A stretch of DNA of 64,000 nucleotides from Ifrita kowaldi (taxonomy: Eukaryota > Chordata > Aves > Passeriformes > Cinclosomatidae): positions 90,213 to 154,212 of the forward strand of contig VZRS01000313.1 in the NCBI GenBank assembly GCA_013398055.1, written 5' to 3'. Shown one piece after another: positions 40,004 to 51,938 of this stretch. The position numbers and the translations under genes are program-made. The notes beneath the pieces are model-generated. The model was not told where the DNA came from. It ran no database searches and was given only the letters and a program-made list of their open reading frames with translations. Each line of letters opens with the position of its first letter. Positions within the stretch are counted from its first letter, which is position 1.

Positions 40004-40579
40004 TAAATTAATTGCCATTTTACTGTTCTTTGGTTTAAAGTAAAAGGGTATTTACTAGTACGCTGAGGAAGATTCTCAACACAATCTCAAACCTTTTATC
40101 AGCAAGGGGAATGATGTGGAAAAAAAAACTTTCACTCTCCCTTCCTGCAGGAAAATTTTAGCTACTTTCTGGGAACATCTCTCTCACAAAGCCAGTTCAG
40201 GCTTTCCTGCCACGCACTATCCTTTGGAGCACAAGTGATTATCTTGGTTGTGCTCCTCACACCCTGTGCAGAGGCAAAGAGTATTAGTGAGGTTGTTGGG
40301 ATCTCACAGAGGCATCAGCAGACAGAGTCAGATATTTGCAGACATACAGTGAGCCTTGGGTGTGGTTGTGGTCCCAAATTCAGCAGCACACACACATTGA
40401 CTGTTAGACTCAATGAGAATTCAGTGAAGTATAATTAAGCATGTATTTATGTGTTGAACTTTCAAGCTGGATCAAGTCCCAAAGCCACGAATGGGGAAAA
40501 TATCTCACTGAAAAGTATCACTGAATGTTTAGCCTCTACATAAACTCTGCCACATGTGACCTGAGGGAAGCCCCAGTAT

Positions 40580-40613
40580 TCTTTCTTTCTGTCTATCTGT
40601 CTGTCTGTCTGTC
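40580..40613. repeat. (CTTT)n(CTGT)n tetranucleotide microsatellite
   Basis: CTTT units followed by CTGT/CTAT units, about eight tetranucleotides in all. The Ser/Leu/Val-rich frame crossing it at 40525-40797 is repeat-driven over this part. Confidence 0.88.
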
Positions 40614-43530
40614 AATCAGTGGCAGGAGCCTGACAGTAAGTCTTTTTTTCCCAAAAGGCTGGTTAGGTACAAGCATACTCAAACAATTTTACACCAAGTC
40701 TAATATTATAATAAATAAACTGGGTAAGAGGGAAATGAAAAAAGCAGCAGATTATCTACTGTCAGTGAAGATTCAAATGGAAGGAAAGAGAGAATAACAT
40801 CAAGTATTCCAGGATCAGAGATACCTAAATAGGAAAAAAAAATTATTATGTCTTCTGAACCGTTTTCTTGCCACTGAGGGATTGTTCCCCCCAAATGACT
40901 CTTTTACATTGTTTTGCTACCTACATATACCACATAGATGGCTTTTACTGCTTTTCTTGAGAGATTAAGTTGCAACAGAGCTCTCTTTTTTTCCACCCGA
41001 GTGTAAACATCATTAGCTTTCTAAACATTATGGAAGTATTGAAAGCTAGTGAGAAGCTCTGAAGATTATAAAGGAGAAAAAAAGCCCACCTGTGGCTCCA
41101 GGAAGGAGCCACATGCGCTCCACACCCACAGTCTCCGGAGCAACTTGGCTGCTGGCAATGCAGCACCACACTGTCATCGCTCTTGTAACTACAATCCCAT
41201 TTCACAATGCTTTGCTCTCTGCAATACTGTCTTACATGAAAAGACTCAGGAAGAGCAACAGAGCTTTCAAAACACTTTCCAATTTAGTTTAAATAATTTA
41301 TCTTAAAGCTCATATGTTTTTAAAGCTTTTCTCCCGGTCCTTTAAATATGAAGGTAGATTTTGGTAGGGAACTTAATAATTATCTTATTGTTCTTATCCA
41401 CCTCCCTGTTACTTTGTTGATCACAGTAGCATCCAATTTCTATGAGCTTTCTCCTCATTAAAGAGAAAAAACAATGCTATGACTACCTTTGCCATTATGC
41501 ATACAGGACGGGAAGTACAATATTTAACTGATCCATGATACTTTTGATTTGCAGCTGCATGCAGAGGGGGAAAAAAGGAGACTATTTTAAGCTACTGAAG
41601 CAGTCACTCTTGGTGTCTCAGCTCACCATTATTCTCTCTCCCTCAGCAAAGCCTAGTCAGCCACCATCCCAAGAAAAGCAGTGCCAGCATTGGGGAGAGC
41701 TATTCTCTCTTAAGTCTTCAGATCTTAAAGGGCGGTGGAAAACTTCACATTTTCCCAGCAGGAGAGCAGGGACTCAGTGTAGGTGTAAATCTCTGGCAGC
41801 TGATTGTTGGAGCCCACAAGCTGTACCTTGTAAATAATTCACTTAGGCACAGAAAAATCTGCATATGAGGATGAAATGTCGTTTATAACTCATAGGATAT
41901 TTGCTTCACTGAGAACAAGTTTCCAGCCCCTTCAACTCATTAAGTAGCACTAAGGAAGAAGGAATAAAGGTGATGTAAAATAAACTCTGCTTTTGGCTTG
42001 TAACTAACAGAGAACAGTTAACAATAACCAAGATAAAAAAGAAATTCTCTAGGGGAGAAGGAAGGGGGTACAGTGTTTCTCAAAACAGTCAGCTTGGTAT
42101 CAATTTTACAGATTCCTTATTACTAACTCTGTCAGAACCTCATCCTTCACATTATTGGTAGGGTTGGACTTATAAGGAGGCCTTTAGCTGGAGGAAAGGT
42201 TCTGGAAGGTGTTGGAAGTGTTTCCTTTTATGTATTTTTGTGAATTGGAGCGGTTTGTTGAGAGAAAATACAGCGTAGTAAAACAGAATACCCTTCACTG
42301 AAATTTTGTTCTATCATAACTGATATAATTTCTTATATTAGTACATTACTAACATCCTAAGCCTCTGTTTTTCAGATGCTTATAATTTTGCAGGACTTAA
42401 GTAATTTACTTGAAGTGTTTCACATGACCCCATGTTGACTGCTGTTGGAAAACTGTTCCCCAAAATCCTCAGGTGAATAAGAGGGTTTATGGAACAGAAG
42501 TAGGGAAAAGGTATGTGCTATTTATGTTAAAAAGTCTGGGAATCTCAAAGATAGGATGAACAAATGGTTCAAAGGGATGCAGGAAGGTAAACTGAGACTG
42601 AGAATTGGAGCAGGGTGCAGGCTTGGTATTAATCATGACCTGATATCTAAATTAGGAATGTTTGTTATCAGAATGTTTGTTCCAAGTGGAATAGTGCCTC
42701 CAAAATCCAGGCTATTCACCTCTCTCACCTCTGAATGCTATACTATCTGAATTCTGCTTGTACAATGAATGTGGTGGGTTTTGATCCCAGCTTTTCCACT
42801 CGTTACCCTTTGTCCTCATGCCATTTTCGTTGAAAACTGAGGCAAGGTATTAATTTAGTTTTGGGCTATTTATAGGTTATCTTTAATCTCTGCTATATTC
42901 TCACTCTATAGCAGCTCCATTCCTTCATTCAGTGTTCTCTTTTTATTTAGACAGCTGAGGAAATGGCTGCTATTTGTTTTAATCACCTTTGCAAGATTTA
43001 ATTCAGCTTAATTTTCCAGAAAACTTTCCTTTTGGGGAGATTCTTACTTTGTGTCTGTATTTCCTGCCTGAGGAAATAGCTTTCTTTACTGTTCAGACCC
43101 TTTCCTTCTTTGAGTCCAGGCTTCATTCTAATAATACAGTTTGAGGTGGTTACACAGTTGAGTCTGGAGACTTTCCTTGCAATCTTTCTTTCACTTTGCA
43201 GTCTGTGTGCTCTGCTGTTCAAGTGAGTTCCTTAAGTAGCTTCATTAATCCCTGAGCACTTGTGTTTTCCTGCTGAAGGTATCTGGCATATAACTCACTT
43301 TGAGCGTCCTTCCTATTGAAAACATCCTTGATCTGACTATGTTCTCGGTGCTGAAGATAGGCAGTAGATTCTTCACTTTCATTTCCAGCTCCAAACTTAC
43401 CATACACTCCCTGGTGTGCAGTTTACCAGTCTGTAGATCACCTCTGGAGAGAGGCTTCCTGATTATCCACAGTGAGACAGACCTGCTTCTTAGTGTGATC
43501 CTCAGCTCTCTCCCTTCTTCCTGAATGAAG

Positions 43531-43564
43531 TTCTTCTTTCTGAACTTTTCTTCTTTCTGAACTT
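43531..43564. repeat. Perfect 17-bp tandem duplication
   Basis: The 17-base word TTCTTCTTTCTGAACTT occurs twice without a gap, at 43531-43547 and 43548-43564, in a pyrimidine-rich stretch. Probably a slippage duplication. Confidence 0.88.
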
Positions 43565-44319
43565 TCTGCTTTGTCCCTCAAAAACTATTTTATCTGTTTG
43601 GAACTTGTCTCTTTTGAATAATCTCAGGCAAAACTTCTTTCAACAGCTCCTTGCGATGCACAATGTACACAAACATGTCCATGTACAATGTGCTGTTTGT
43701 GCACCTGGCTGGTTTTGCTCTCTCTGTATTGCCCAAGTCATTGTTAGAGGTGAGCTTCAACTTTTAGAGAAAGAAGAGTACCCAACCTGCTCCAACCACC
43801 ATCTCCCATGAAAAATCCCTTCCCTTCTGATCCCTAGTTCCCCAGCTCGTCAACTAAATGGCTGGTTCATTAAAAACTTCCTGTCTCGGGTAGTCCAGAC
43901 TGATTGCTTCTCGTATGTCATGGGGAGAGAGGTGTCAGTCAGTGGGCAAAACATTAACTCCAAAAGCTTGCTCCAGTTATGAGTCAGAGTAACTGTTCAT
44001 AGCTTGGACAGGATAAGGTGTCCAGATCTTATTGATGTCACCAGTGAAAAGGAAAAAAAAATGGAAGAAGGCAGGATCAGGATCATATCCACACTCTTTC
44101 CAGTCTTTTTATGATTAAAGGTCCCAAACAGGGAGTGGACACCTACTGTTTTGTACTGAAAGATTAGGCAAGTTGGACCAGGATTTAGGAGGCTGAAAAT
44201 ATGTGACAGGTGAGTAAATAAGGAAATGGGGCAAGGTGGGGGGAAGGAATGGGAATTTTCATCAGATGGCAATCCCACTGGCACCAGGGACACAGGCCTA
44301 AGAGCTGTCTAAGAGAGAG

Positions 44320-44398
44320 ACACAGAATCACGGAGTCACGTAATTAACTAGGTTGGAAAAGACCTTTGAGACCATCGAGTCCAACCTCTATCAGCAAC
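44320..44398 (-). mobile_element. CR1 LINE 3' end fragment, minus strand
   Basis: The reverse-oriented avian CR1 3' signature is plain: ACAGAATCACGGAGTCACG (the tail), then GGTTGGAAAAGACCTTTGAG, then ACCATCGAGTCCAACCTC. Only about 80 bases of the 3' end survive. Sequence beyond 44398 is A-rich and not clearly CR1. This is one of the strongest indications that the organism is a bird. Confidence 0.9.
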
Positions 44399-44639
44399 AA
44401 CTTGTAAGTATAGTAAAAAATGGAGGGACAAACAAAGAAAAAAGAAACACAAAAAACCCCAACCACAAATGGACAGCTCTTCAACAGTAACAGAGAAAGA
44501 CATAAGTAAGTAAATAAATAAATAGCACCTTTCCCTACTCTTGTATCAAAAAACAGTTCCAAGAAGAAAACCCCTCTGATTTAGGCTTGTGAAGACAGCA
44601 GGAAGAAGAATGGGTCAGCAATAGCCAAAGGGTTTCAAG
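44399..44639. other. A-rich sequence between CR1 copies
   Basis: A-rich DNA with an AAGT/AAAT tetranucleotide microsatellite at 44502-44524. No gene. It could include unrecognisable remains of the flanking CR1 copies. Confidence 0.5.
44502..44524. repeat. (AAGT)n(AAAT)n microsatellite
   Basis: AAGT units followed by AAAT units, about five to six tetranucleotides. Confidence 0.8.
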
Positions 44640-46205
44640 AGAGGAAGAAAAGCATATGAAATATATTAAGAGAAAAAAAAATATGGGAGAGAAAGTAGAC
44701 TCATTAATAAGTGAGGAGGAAGATTAAATCAATGATGGTTCTAAAATGGGTAAACTACTGAAATGCTTACAAAAATCTGTTAAACAAGAAAAATAAGGGC
44801 AGGAGAAATGGATAATTAAGTAGCAATAACGACTTTGTCAAAGCTATTGATGAACAGCAGGTAAGAGAATACTTAAAACATCTGAATATATATACAGATC
44901 AGCAGGTGTGCATGCATTTCAGTGTTAAGGGAATTAGCTAATGAACTTACAGAAACACTAGCAATTACTTACAGAAAGTTACAGAGTGTGATGGGAAGGT
45001 ACCAGAGGGCTGGGAGAAAAAAGGAAATACTGAACTTCTAAAAGGTAAAAAGTAAAAAAAAGAAAATAAAAAAAATCCAAGCACTAAGCATTCAGAGGTC
45101 CAATTTCTGTTCCCAGTAAGGTAATGGCACCTGTATTAAGACAGAAATCAAACCATAAACACAATTAACAGCAAGGTTTTCTACAGAATAAATCATGATA
45201 GACAAACCTTGATTTTTCAGATCAAGTTACAAAAGTGGGCAAAAAAAGTGAAGGAACGTAGTGCATCTGGACCCTCCTGAAATCCTGCTTGAAGCAGGAA
45301 TTAACATTGATGTGAATGTCAGCATTGCCATGTAAACCAAGAGTAAACTGACAAGAAGGTCCATAAAATAAGGAAAATAATACGTGGAGGTGTTCAGTTA
45401 CTGAGGACTACCTACAGTGATGCTATACAGGGATATGAGCTAAGTCTAGTTTTATTCAACATTTTTTATGATGATGTGGCAAAGGCTGGAGAAGGACAAG
45501 GTGGAGAGTAACAGAATAGGTTTCTACACGGTATACTCTAAAGCAAAGACAATAAGTGATAACAGTAAACAATAAAGTAATGATAAATCTTGTAAATGAC
45601 AGCCTGTGTATATGGGTGAGTAAAAGTAAAACAGCAGAACTCAATACAACTGTTTGGATCAGTGGCTACCGCATACTGCAGTACACATACTGCAGAATGT
45701 GTCCAAATCATAAAAATTATTATTCAAAAAGCAAAATGGGAAGTTATTTCAAAGGTAAAAATGAAAACACTTCACTCTGAAGATGTTAAATAATTATGCT
45801 TTCTTATGGAAACGAGAGATGAGGCCAATGGCATTTGGTTTTCCCAAGAGTCCCTGTGACAAGTTCCAGCAACGATTTCCTTTTCTACAGCACTGTTGAG
45901 GCTGCATCAAAAGAGCTGTGTACAGTTTGGGACATGTCAATCTCAGAATGCTGTCAAGAAATTGGAGACAGTCCAGAGAAGAGTAATCCAAATGATTAAG
46001 AGTCTCAGGGGATTCATTTATAAAGAAGATTAAGTGACTTATATTTTGATTAAGAGTGCATTTTAATGGTGTATAAGTAACAGAAAGACAAACACCAAGC
46101 AGGGAACAGGGTGATTTAGGATGGCCCCAGAGGTTTTGATGGGATAAAGATCAAAAGAGAATTTAGACAGGATATCAAGAAACATTCCTTAGCTCTGAGG
46201 GATTT
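44640..46205 (+). mobile_element. Ancient, heavily decayed CR1-type LINE body
   Basis: Patches along some 1.5 kb match, in order, the reverse-transcriptase frame and 3' end of an old amniote CR1. They are GATGGGAAGGTACCAGAGGG near 44990, CAATTTCTGTTCCCAGTAAG near 45101 (CR1: TTCAGTTCCCAGTAAA), TTATTCAACATTTTTTATGA near 45451 (CR1: TTCAACATCTTCATCAATGA), CTGTTGAGGCTGCATC near 45893 followed by CTGTGTACAGTTTGGG, GACAGTCCAGAGAAGAGTAA near 45966, and GACAGGATATCAAGAAACATTCC near 46166. The reading frame is broken throughout, so it is a molecular fossil from well before the younger copies. The 5' limit is uncertain, and the match with consensus is from memory. Short open frames inside it are not genes. 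Confidence 0.75.
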
Positions 46206-48048
46206 TGATTGCATATTTCCCCCTTTTTGATTTCAGAATGGGCTTCAGAAGACAAGGAGAGTGTTCTCACTTCTGGAGTTGTCACATAGGACAGAATAAA
46301 AGACTTCTCTATCTGGAGGGAAGGATCTCACAGTATGATCTAGCGATTCGCTGCACCTTTAATGCCTCCTGTCTCAGTACAGAGGTAGGAGAGCACCATT
46401 CCCAGGGAGCTGGCCCCATGTGGTTTCTGTTCCCCAAAGCACTCATCTGGCACTGTTACCTTAACCCAAACTAATGAGTAGATCAGTCAGTAAGGGAACT
46501 CCCAGGGGTGACTGAATGGGTGAGGAGCTACATCAGCTGATCATGCCTGTTATGCCTTTATAAAAATAAAAGGCAGTCTGCTGCTGTTATGTACATTGGC
46601 TGTCAGTGCTTGGCTATGATGACAAAGACAGAATCATAAGACAGCAAGGTATGAAAGGACAAATGCAGGAAGCTGGACCTATGCTTAGTGAAGACACCAT
46701 AATAAGTGACCTTTCTCAAATTAGTGTCTGAGAAAATGCTTACTTTTTCTTCTAAGATGCTCCAGGAGCTTAAACAAGCATATAAATTCAGATCAGAAAG
46801 TATACATGGGCTGAAGAAATTTCATTTTTAGGGAAACTATTCAGTTTCTATGGGAGAATAAGAACATTCTCATTGATTTGGGATCAAATAATTTCTTCCA
46901 TTATGTGTCCTACGCTAACTGGTTCTGAGGTGCTGAAGTATTTCTGTAATCTACATGACCAAACAACCTACTTAAGTTAAAAGGTTTATGGCTGTCCTAT
47001 TTGTTTAAACTGAAATTAGTCTCAGAAAACTGGACTGTGAAGAAAAGTGTAATCTTAGACTTCTAGTGAGAACCATGTGCTTGGAGTTAACATCTGTTTT
47101 TATCACCTTTACTGGTAGCTGTGCAGCCAGATCTTTTTTGAGTCAAAGATGTACATTACAATCAAATATGCGGATATTTCCTAGTACAGATTGTCTCATA
47201 TATTTCCTTTGGTTTCATATTGGTCTAATTCTGACATATTACCAGTTGCATGTTGAAATGCTGCCTTAACATTAGTGTGCTTTAATGACTGCTCCACGAA
47301 GGAGGGAAGAGCTACAAGGTGCCTCCTCCTTGGTGCATCTTCAGAAATGCACAGCCCAGCCCAGCTCAGATGCTCCCTATGCCCTGGGCAAGCTTTTCCT
47401 GCCCATAGTTTGGTCCTGTGCCACTGTGGGCAGCTGACATGGGGCATGAGGAGATACCTTGCTTTGGATACACAGCAGTGGTTGCCATCACTGCTGACTG
47501 AGGGTGCAGGCGGCTGCTTTCTAAATTGGGTGCTGGAATGGTATAAAAATCCTTTTTTGTTTTTGTTGCTGGCCCTTATGTGTCCCATTGTTCTTTGAAA
47601 GGTCTCCTCTGCCTTACCAGTTCTTTTCTAATATATGTAGATCACAGTTTCACTCAGGGAGAGGATTGACATTTTGCATTAGACTCTTAGGCCTGCTTTG
47701 TTAATTTTAATTATTGTTCATTTACAAGTGCTGAATATCGTGGACTTTGTAACGGATGCATGGCGGTCCTTGTGATGCATCCAATTTGCAGGTGTCAGGT
47801 GCCAGGCAGCAGAAGATGGAAGAAAACTATGTACGTGCAGACAGTTTTAGTCAGTGGTTACAGCCTGAGATGGAAAAGGATCAGCCAAAAGTTTAGGCTC
47901 TGTTTGGACTCTGAGCTGCATCCAGTATGTGGATATTGTGGCAGGTCTTCTTGCTACAGTATTTCAGAGTCAGACTCCTGCCTTCTGCCACTGCTGCTCA
48001 AAAATGCATCCAGTCCCACAGCAACTCTCCTCAGAAAAGATGTCTGGA

Positions 48049-48068
48049 TATAGTACTATAGTACTATA
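48049..48068. repeat. Perfect 20-bp palindrome
   Basis: TATAGTACTATAGTACTATA is identical to its own reverse complement and is also built from a repeated TATAGTAC unit. It may be a cruciform-prone microsatellite seed. Confidence 0.9.
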
Positions 48069-48483
48069 AAAAGGATGTATATTCCAATTTAAAATATGCA
48101 CAGATCATTCACTGAGGTAGCAACGATTCTTTTTCCCTTCCCCCAAGATAAGAGTGTAAATCACATCCTCTCAACAAGGCAGGTAGTGAGGATGACAAAA
48201 TTCTTACATTCCTAAAGTGTTATTGGAGAAAAAATGTCACCTCCATGCATAATTGCATAACTTTACTACCTGTCATTTTCTATCAATCAAAAAAATGTTA
48301 TACTTGAATTTGAGGACAAACATGTCTAATAAGATTTTAGATTGACAGCTGAATGGCTGTACTCAACCTTATTTTAACTTTATTTTTTTGTTGTTGTTCA
48401 CTGAATCAACACAGAGAATATTATACCAAAGTTAAGGGAAACAAATACTCAGCTATATTAATCCCTCATGCATACTTTTCCTC

Positions 48484-48499
48484 AAAAAAAAAAAAAAAA
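48484..48499. repeat. Poly(A) run (A16)
   Basis: An uninterrupted run of 16 A. No recognisable retroposon body lies immediately upstream, so a retroposed tail cannot be claimed. Confidence 0.85.
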
Positions 48500-50529
48500 T
48501 TCTTTCTCTATAGGTTTTGTTAGTCAGCTCCCTTCAGTCTCACCAGTGCTGCAGCAGGAGACTAATGTTTCTTCCACTGTACTTCCAGTGCAGCGTTGCC
48601 AGATTTTATTTTGATTATCAGAGAAATGTGTTTGGTCACATGTAATCAGCACAATGCCCTTGGCACAGCAGAGGCTCCTCCAGTGGCACCCCATGTATCC
48701 CCAAACTCTTCTCCCGGTTCAGGACTCTGGCTTGATCACCCTTTGAGTGAAATATCTGATTCCCCACAACAGCCCACGCCCTGCACCCCAGCATTTACCC
48801 TCCCTGGTCCCTGTTCTCCAGGGTGTACAACAGTCTTCACTTCTGCACATCGGGGATTTATTCTCCATCATCAGTAGTGAGCAGCGGATCTCACCTGCTC
48901 TTCCTTCAGTTTCCCCTGTGTTAAACAGCACTCTCTTTCCTGTCTCTTCGTACTGTGTTCTGTGTCTCTCTACCACTGCACCTTTCCTGACTTCCTCCTG
49001 AAAATCCCAAGGAACACTTTTCCACCACTTGTTTTCCTCCTTGAAGCTGCTTGTGCTCTACCTTGGTATCCTCTCCATTTTTCTTTTTGACGTTACCAAG
49101 ACTCCCCATCCTTGAATAGATTACCAAGAACCTGTTTCTCAGTTTCAAGCCTTTTTCTTCTTTGTGTTCATTTTCAGTCAGCTCCGGTTGGACCTAACTC
49201 AACCCGTAATGCATTAATAATGCTGAATTCTGTTGAATTCTTTCTAAGCCATCACAAATGCTCCAGAATAGGCTTTAAAATGACAAAGAAGTTACCAGGA
49301 CCTCTTTAACACAGACACACAAAGAGGCAAAGGTAGTAATCTAATCTTGGCCATCGTTTGCATTTTGTTTCAGTTCTGTATGTGAAACCACAACTTCATT
49401 TTTCTAAAGTACACCTGGGTGAGGAGTAAAGCTAACGAGAGGGTAGGGAAGACAGGTTGTTTTCAGAGAAAAAATTCACACAAAGAACACAATTATTTCC
49501 CATCAGAGGATATCAGAGCATTCACGTGTTCAACCTTGCATTCCTCCAGCCCTGCAGGGAGGCCATTATGACCTCCCCATACCTGTACTGCAAAGCAGCT
49601 ATTGCCAAAAAGTCACTCCTTTCCATGAACAACTTGGTGAGCAATGATTAGGTTCAGGTGAGAAGCTGGACTCCACCCTTCTCCCAGTTGCTCAGTGTGC
49701 TTTAATGGACCAGACATTCCAGGGACAGGTACTGCAGACTTTACATGGTTGATACAATTTCTTCCTCCCTTGCAGAAAAAAGCAAAGACCAGATGGGAAT
49801 TTTGTGCCTAGATTACAGTAAGTGTTGTGAAAGCAGGAGGTTCAGAGATTCCCAAAGCTGATTCATTTGGCTAACTGACACTGCAGAAACATTGATGCTG
49901 AGGCAGCCTGGGCTTGGGTGTGAGCAATAGACGTCTTCCTCGAAGGCAAGATACAAGCTCTTATCCCATGCTCACTGTAATTAGACACAAACTGGCTCTG
50001 CCTCTACATATGAAAATCACATCCTTGATTGTAGTGGAGGTCCCAGCAACTCCTGGTCTGCTTCTGAAGCAGTACAGTATATGCTATATGTTGCTCATGG
50101 CTTGTGACAAAGCCATAAATGAGTGTCCAGAGACTGCTCTTGGTGAAGTGTCAATACTGGAGCAGTATTCATCTTCTAAATTCTTTAATGCATCCATTCT
50201 GTGTTCCTGAAGTTGTTTGGACTAACTTAATGATAAATGAGCAAGTATTTAAAAGAGTCTTCCTATCTGCAAGAATAACCAAGGAGCCAGATGTCAAACT
50301 GCTATCAGCCGAAGTCACAATTAAGTGCAACCCACAGTTTCTATAGAAGGCACAATTAATCGCAGGCACAAAACTATGACTGCAAACCAGCGGCCGTTAA
50401 AAAAAGATGATTGAGGCAAGACATTCTGTACATTCATGCTATTATTTAAATTAACAACAAACAGTAATCTTTTTTGCTTTGCAAGATCTTTCACATTCAA
50501 TCTTAAAAATCCCTCACAAACCACAGTGG

Positions 50530-50549
50530 CCTCTTTGCTAATTAATCAG
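50530..50549. repeat. Copy 1 of a 20-bp identical dispersed word
   Basis: CCTCTTTGCTAATTAATCAG, found again exactly at 51919-51938 in the same orientation. The word contains the homeodomain-type core CTAATTA, followed in both places by a purine-rich AAGGGAAA or AAGGAAAG segment. Confidence 0.85.
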
Positions 50550-51918
50550 TAAAAGGGAAAACGCTAAGACTCATGGGAAAGTTTAAAATCAAATTAACTT
50601 GTTTAGCCCTGATATCACACATTCTGTTCAAGCCAGATCCTTTCCCAGTGAGGAGAACAGCCTTTTGACAAAATTAGAAGAGGGTATTTATTTTACTATT
50701 TCTTCTCTACTAATGATATTAATATTTCCAAAATTTTATGATCTGAATTCAAGGTACTGCCATAAAACTGATCCATGAAGTGTAGGTTTTCTAGGGTCCC
50801 TTTACTAGTGCAGCAGGTTTACTGTGGTGCTGAGGAAGGTCTGCAGGACCACATTTTCCTGAAGGAGCTGTGTCCTGGCTGGGCCGTCCAGTATGCCTTT
50901 CCAAAAGCAATTTCCTGTGTCCCCTGCAAATGGTGACCAAAAATTGTCTTTCTCAAAAGCAAAATCTTGAGGTCTCCACACACAAGAAACAGACGGTCTT
51001 TGTGCAGCCAGTGATGGAGGGATGGAAGAGGCTTTGCTTTTTTTTCTGATGACTTATGAAAACGTTTCACTAGCTATTGCTCCACCTCTTCATGGAAAAT
51101 ATTAGACTATGGGATCGTGCCTGCCAGATTTCTCTGCCTGTCAGGCTTCAGGATCAGAAGCACAGTGGCAGAAGCCCAAGAAATGCTCACAACAGAGCAT
51201 ACCTGCCTTCCTCTGGTCTCTCTACGGTCTGTCCTCTCACCTCATGAATATCCTGCCGGGGAGATGGGGAAAGGGTAGATGGAGAGGGTGAGGGAGCAGA
51301 AGACGCTGGGGATCAAACAAAGTGCAGGAGGGAGCAGGGAGCTCTTGCCTGCTACGTGACAGACAGATGCAGGCAAGTGAGCCGCTTTATCCACTGACAG
51401 CAACCTGGCTGCATCCTCTGCCTGCACCCGGCACACTTCCTCTGCAAAGCAATGGAGAATTATGGCTGTGCATTTCATCCCCATCCACGTTTTCTGTAGT
51501 CTGAGGCATGCCGGCCCTCTGCCAGTGCGAACTAGAGCCAGTGCACTCAGGGCTGAGAGCTGAGCTGGGGGCAGGGGTACCATGACTTCTCCAGGCAGGT
51601 GAACCCCTGAGGCACTCTCACAGCATCACCCATGCTGCTGCTCAGCTTTATGCCTGCATTCAGTGACCAGTTTTTCCCATCTTCAATCCATTTCATTGTG
51701 ATGCTTGGGTAGGAAAGGTTTCCCAGGGTCCCACTTCTCTAGTTTTAAGCGGGACATCTGCCCAAAATGGGATGGTTTTCAAAAAATCTTAATTAAAAAA
51801 AAATCATACCCATGCAATGTTTCTTATTTTGTCCATGACATCATCAGCCCCATCTGCTTTCGTGTTTCATGGGGTTGCACTGGAATTGATATTGTGGGGC
51901 AGAAACTGATGATCCCCC
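50550..51918. other. Gene-free sequence between the two 20-bp copies
   Basis: No supported gene. Frames at 51109-51583 are open on both strands and lack domains. A single CAGCGGCCGT word just upstream (near 50390) is the only other local oddity noticed. Confidence 0.45.
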
Positions 51919-51938
51919 CCTCTTTGCTAATTAATCAG
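51919..51938. repeat. Copy 2 of a 20-bp identical dispersed word
   Basis: Exact direct repeat of 50530-50549, 1,389 bp downstream in the same orientation. Apart from a purine-rich tail, flanking identity is lost at once, so this is not an obvious segmental duplication. Confidence 0.85.

Larger units (their letters stand above)
38051..44319. other. Gene-free unique sequence
   Basis: About 6.3 kb without a supported gene. It contains a poly(T) tract at 39412-39442, a perfect hairpin at 39975-40003, a CTGT microsatellite at 40580-40613 and two perfect 17-bp tandem copies at 43531-43564. Confidence 0.5.
46206..50529. other. Gene-free unique sequence
   Basis: About 4.3 kb without a supported gene. 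It contains a perfect 20-bp palindrome at 48049-48068 and an A16 run at 48484-48499. Frames at 47196-47598 are open on both strands at once (130 and 107 codons), which reflects a slightly GC-richer patch rather than a gene. Confidence 0.5.

Noticed and set aside
47196..47598. 130-codon minus and 107-codon plus frames over the same bases
   Set aside because: Simultaneous openness on both strands in a slightly GC-richer patch points to low stop density, not coding.
48484..48499. Poly(A) run as the tail of a processed pseudogene
   Set aside because: No recognisable gene-like body or target-site duplication flanks the run.
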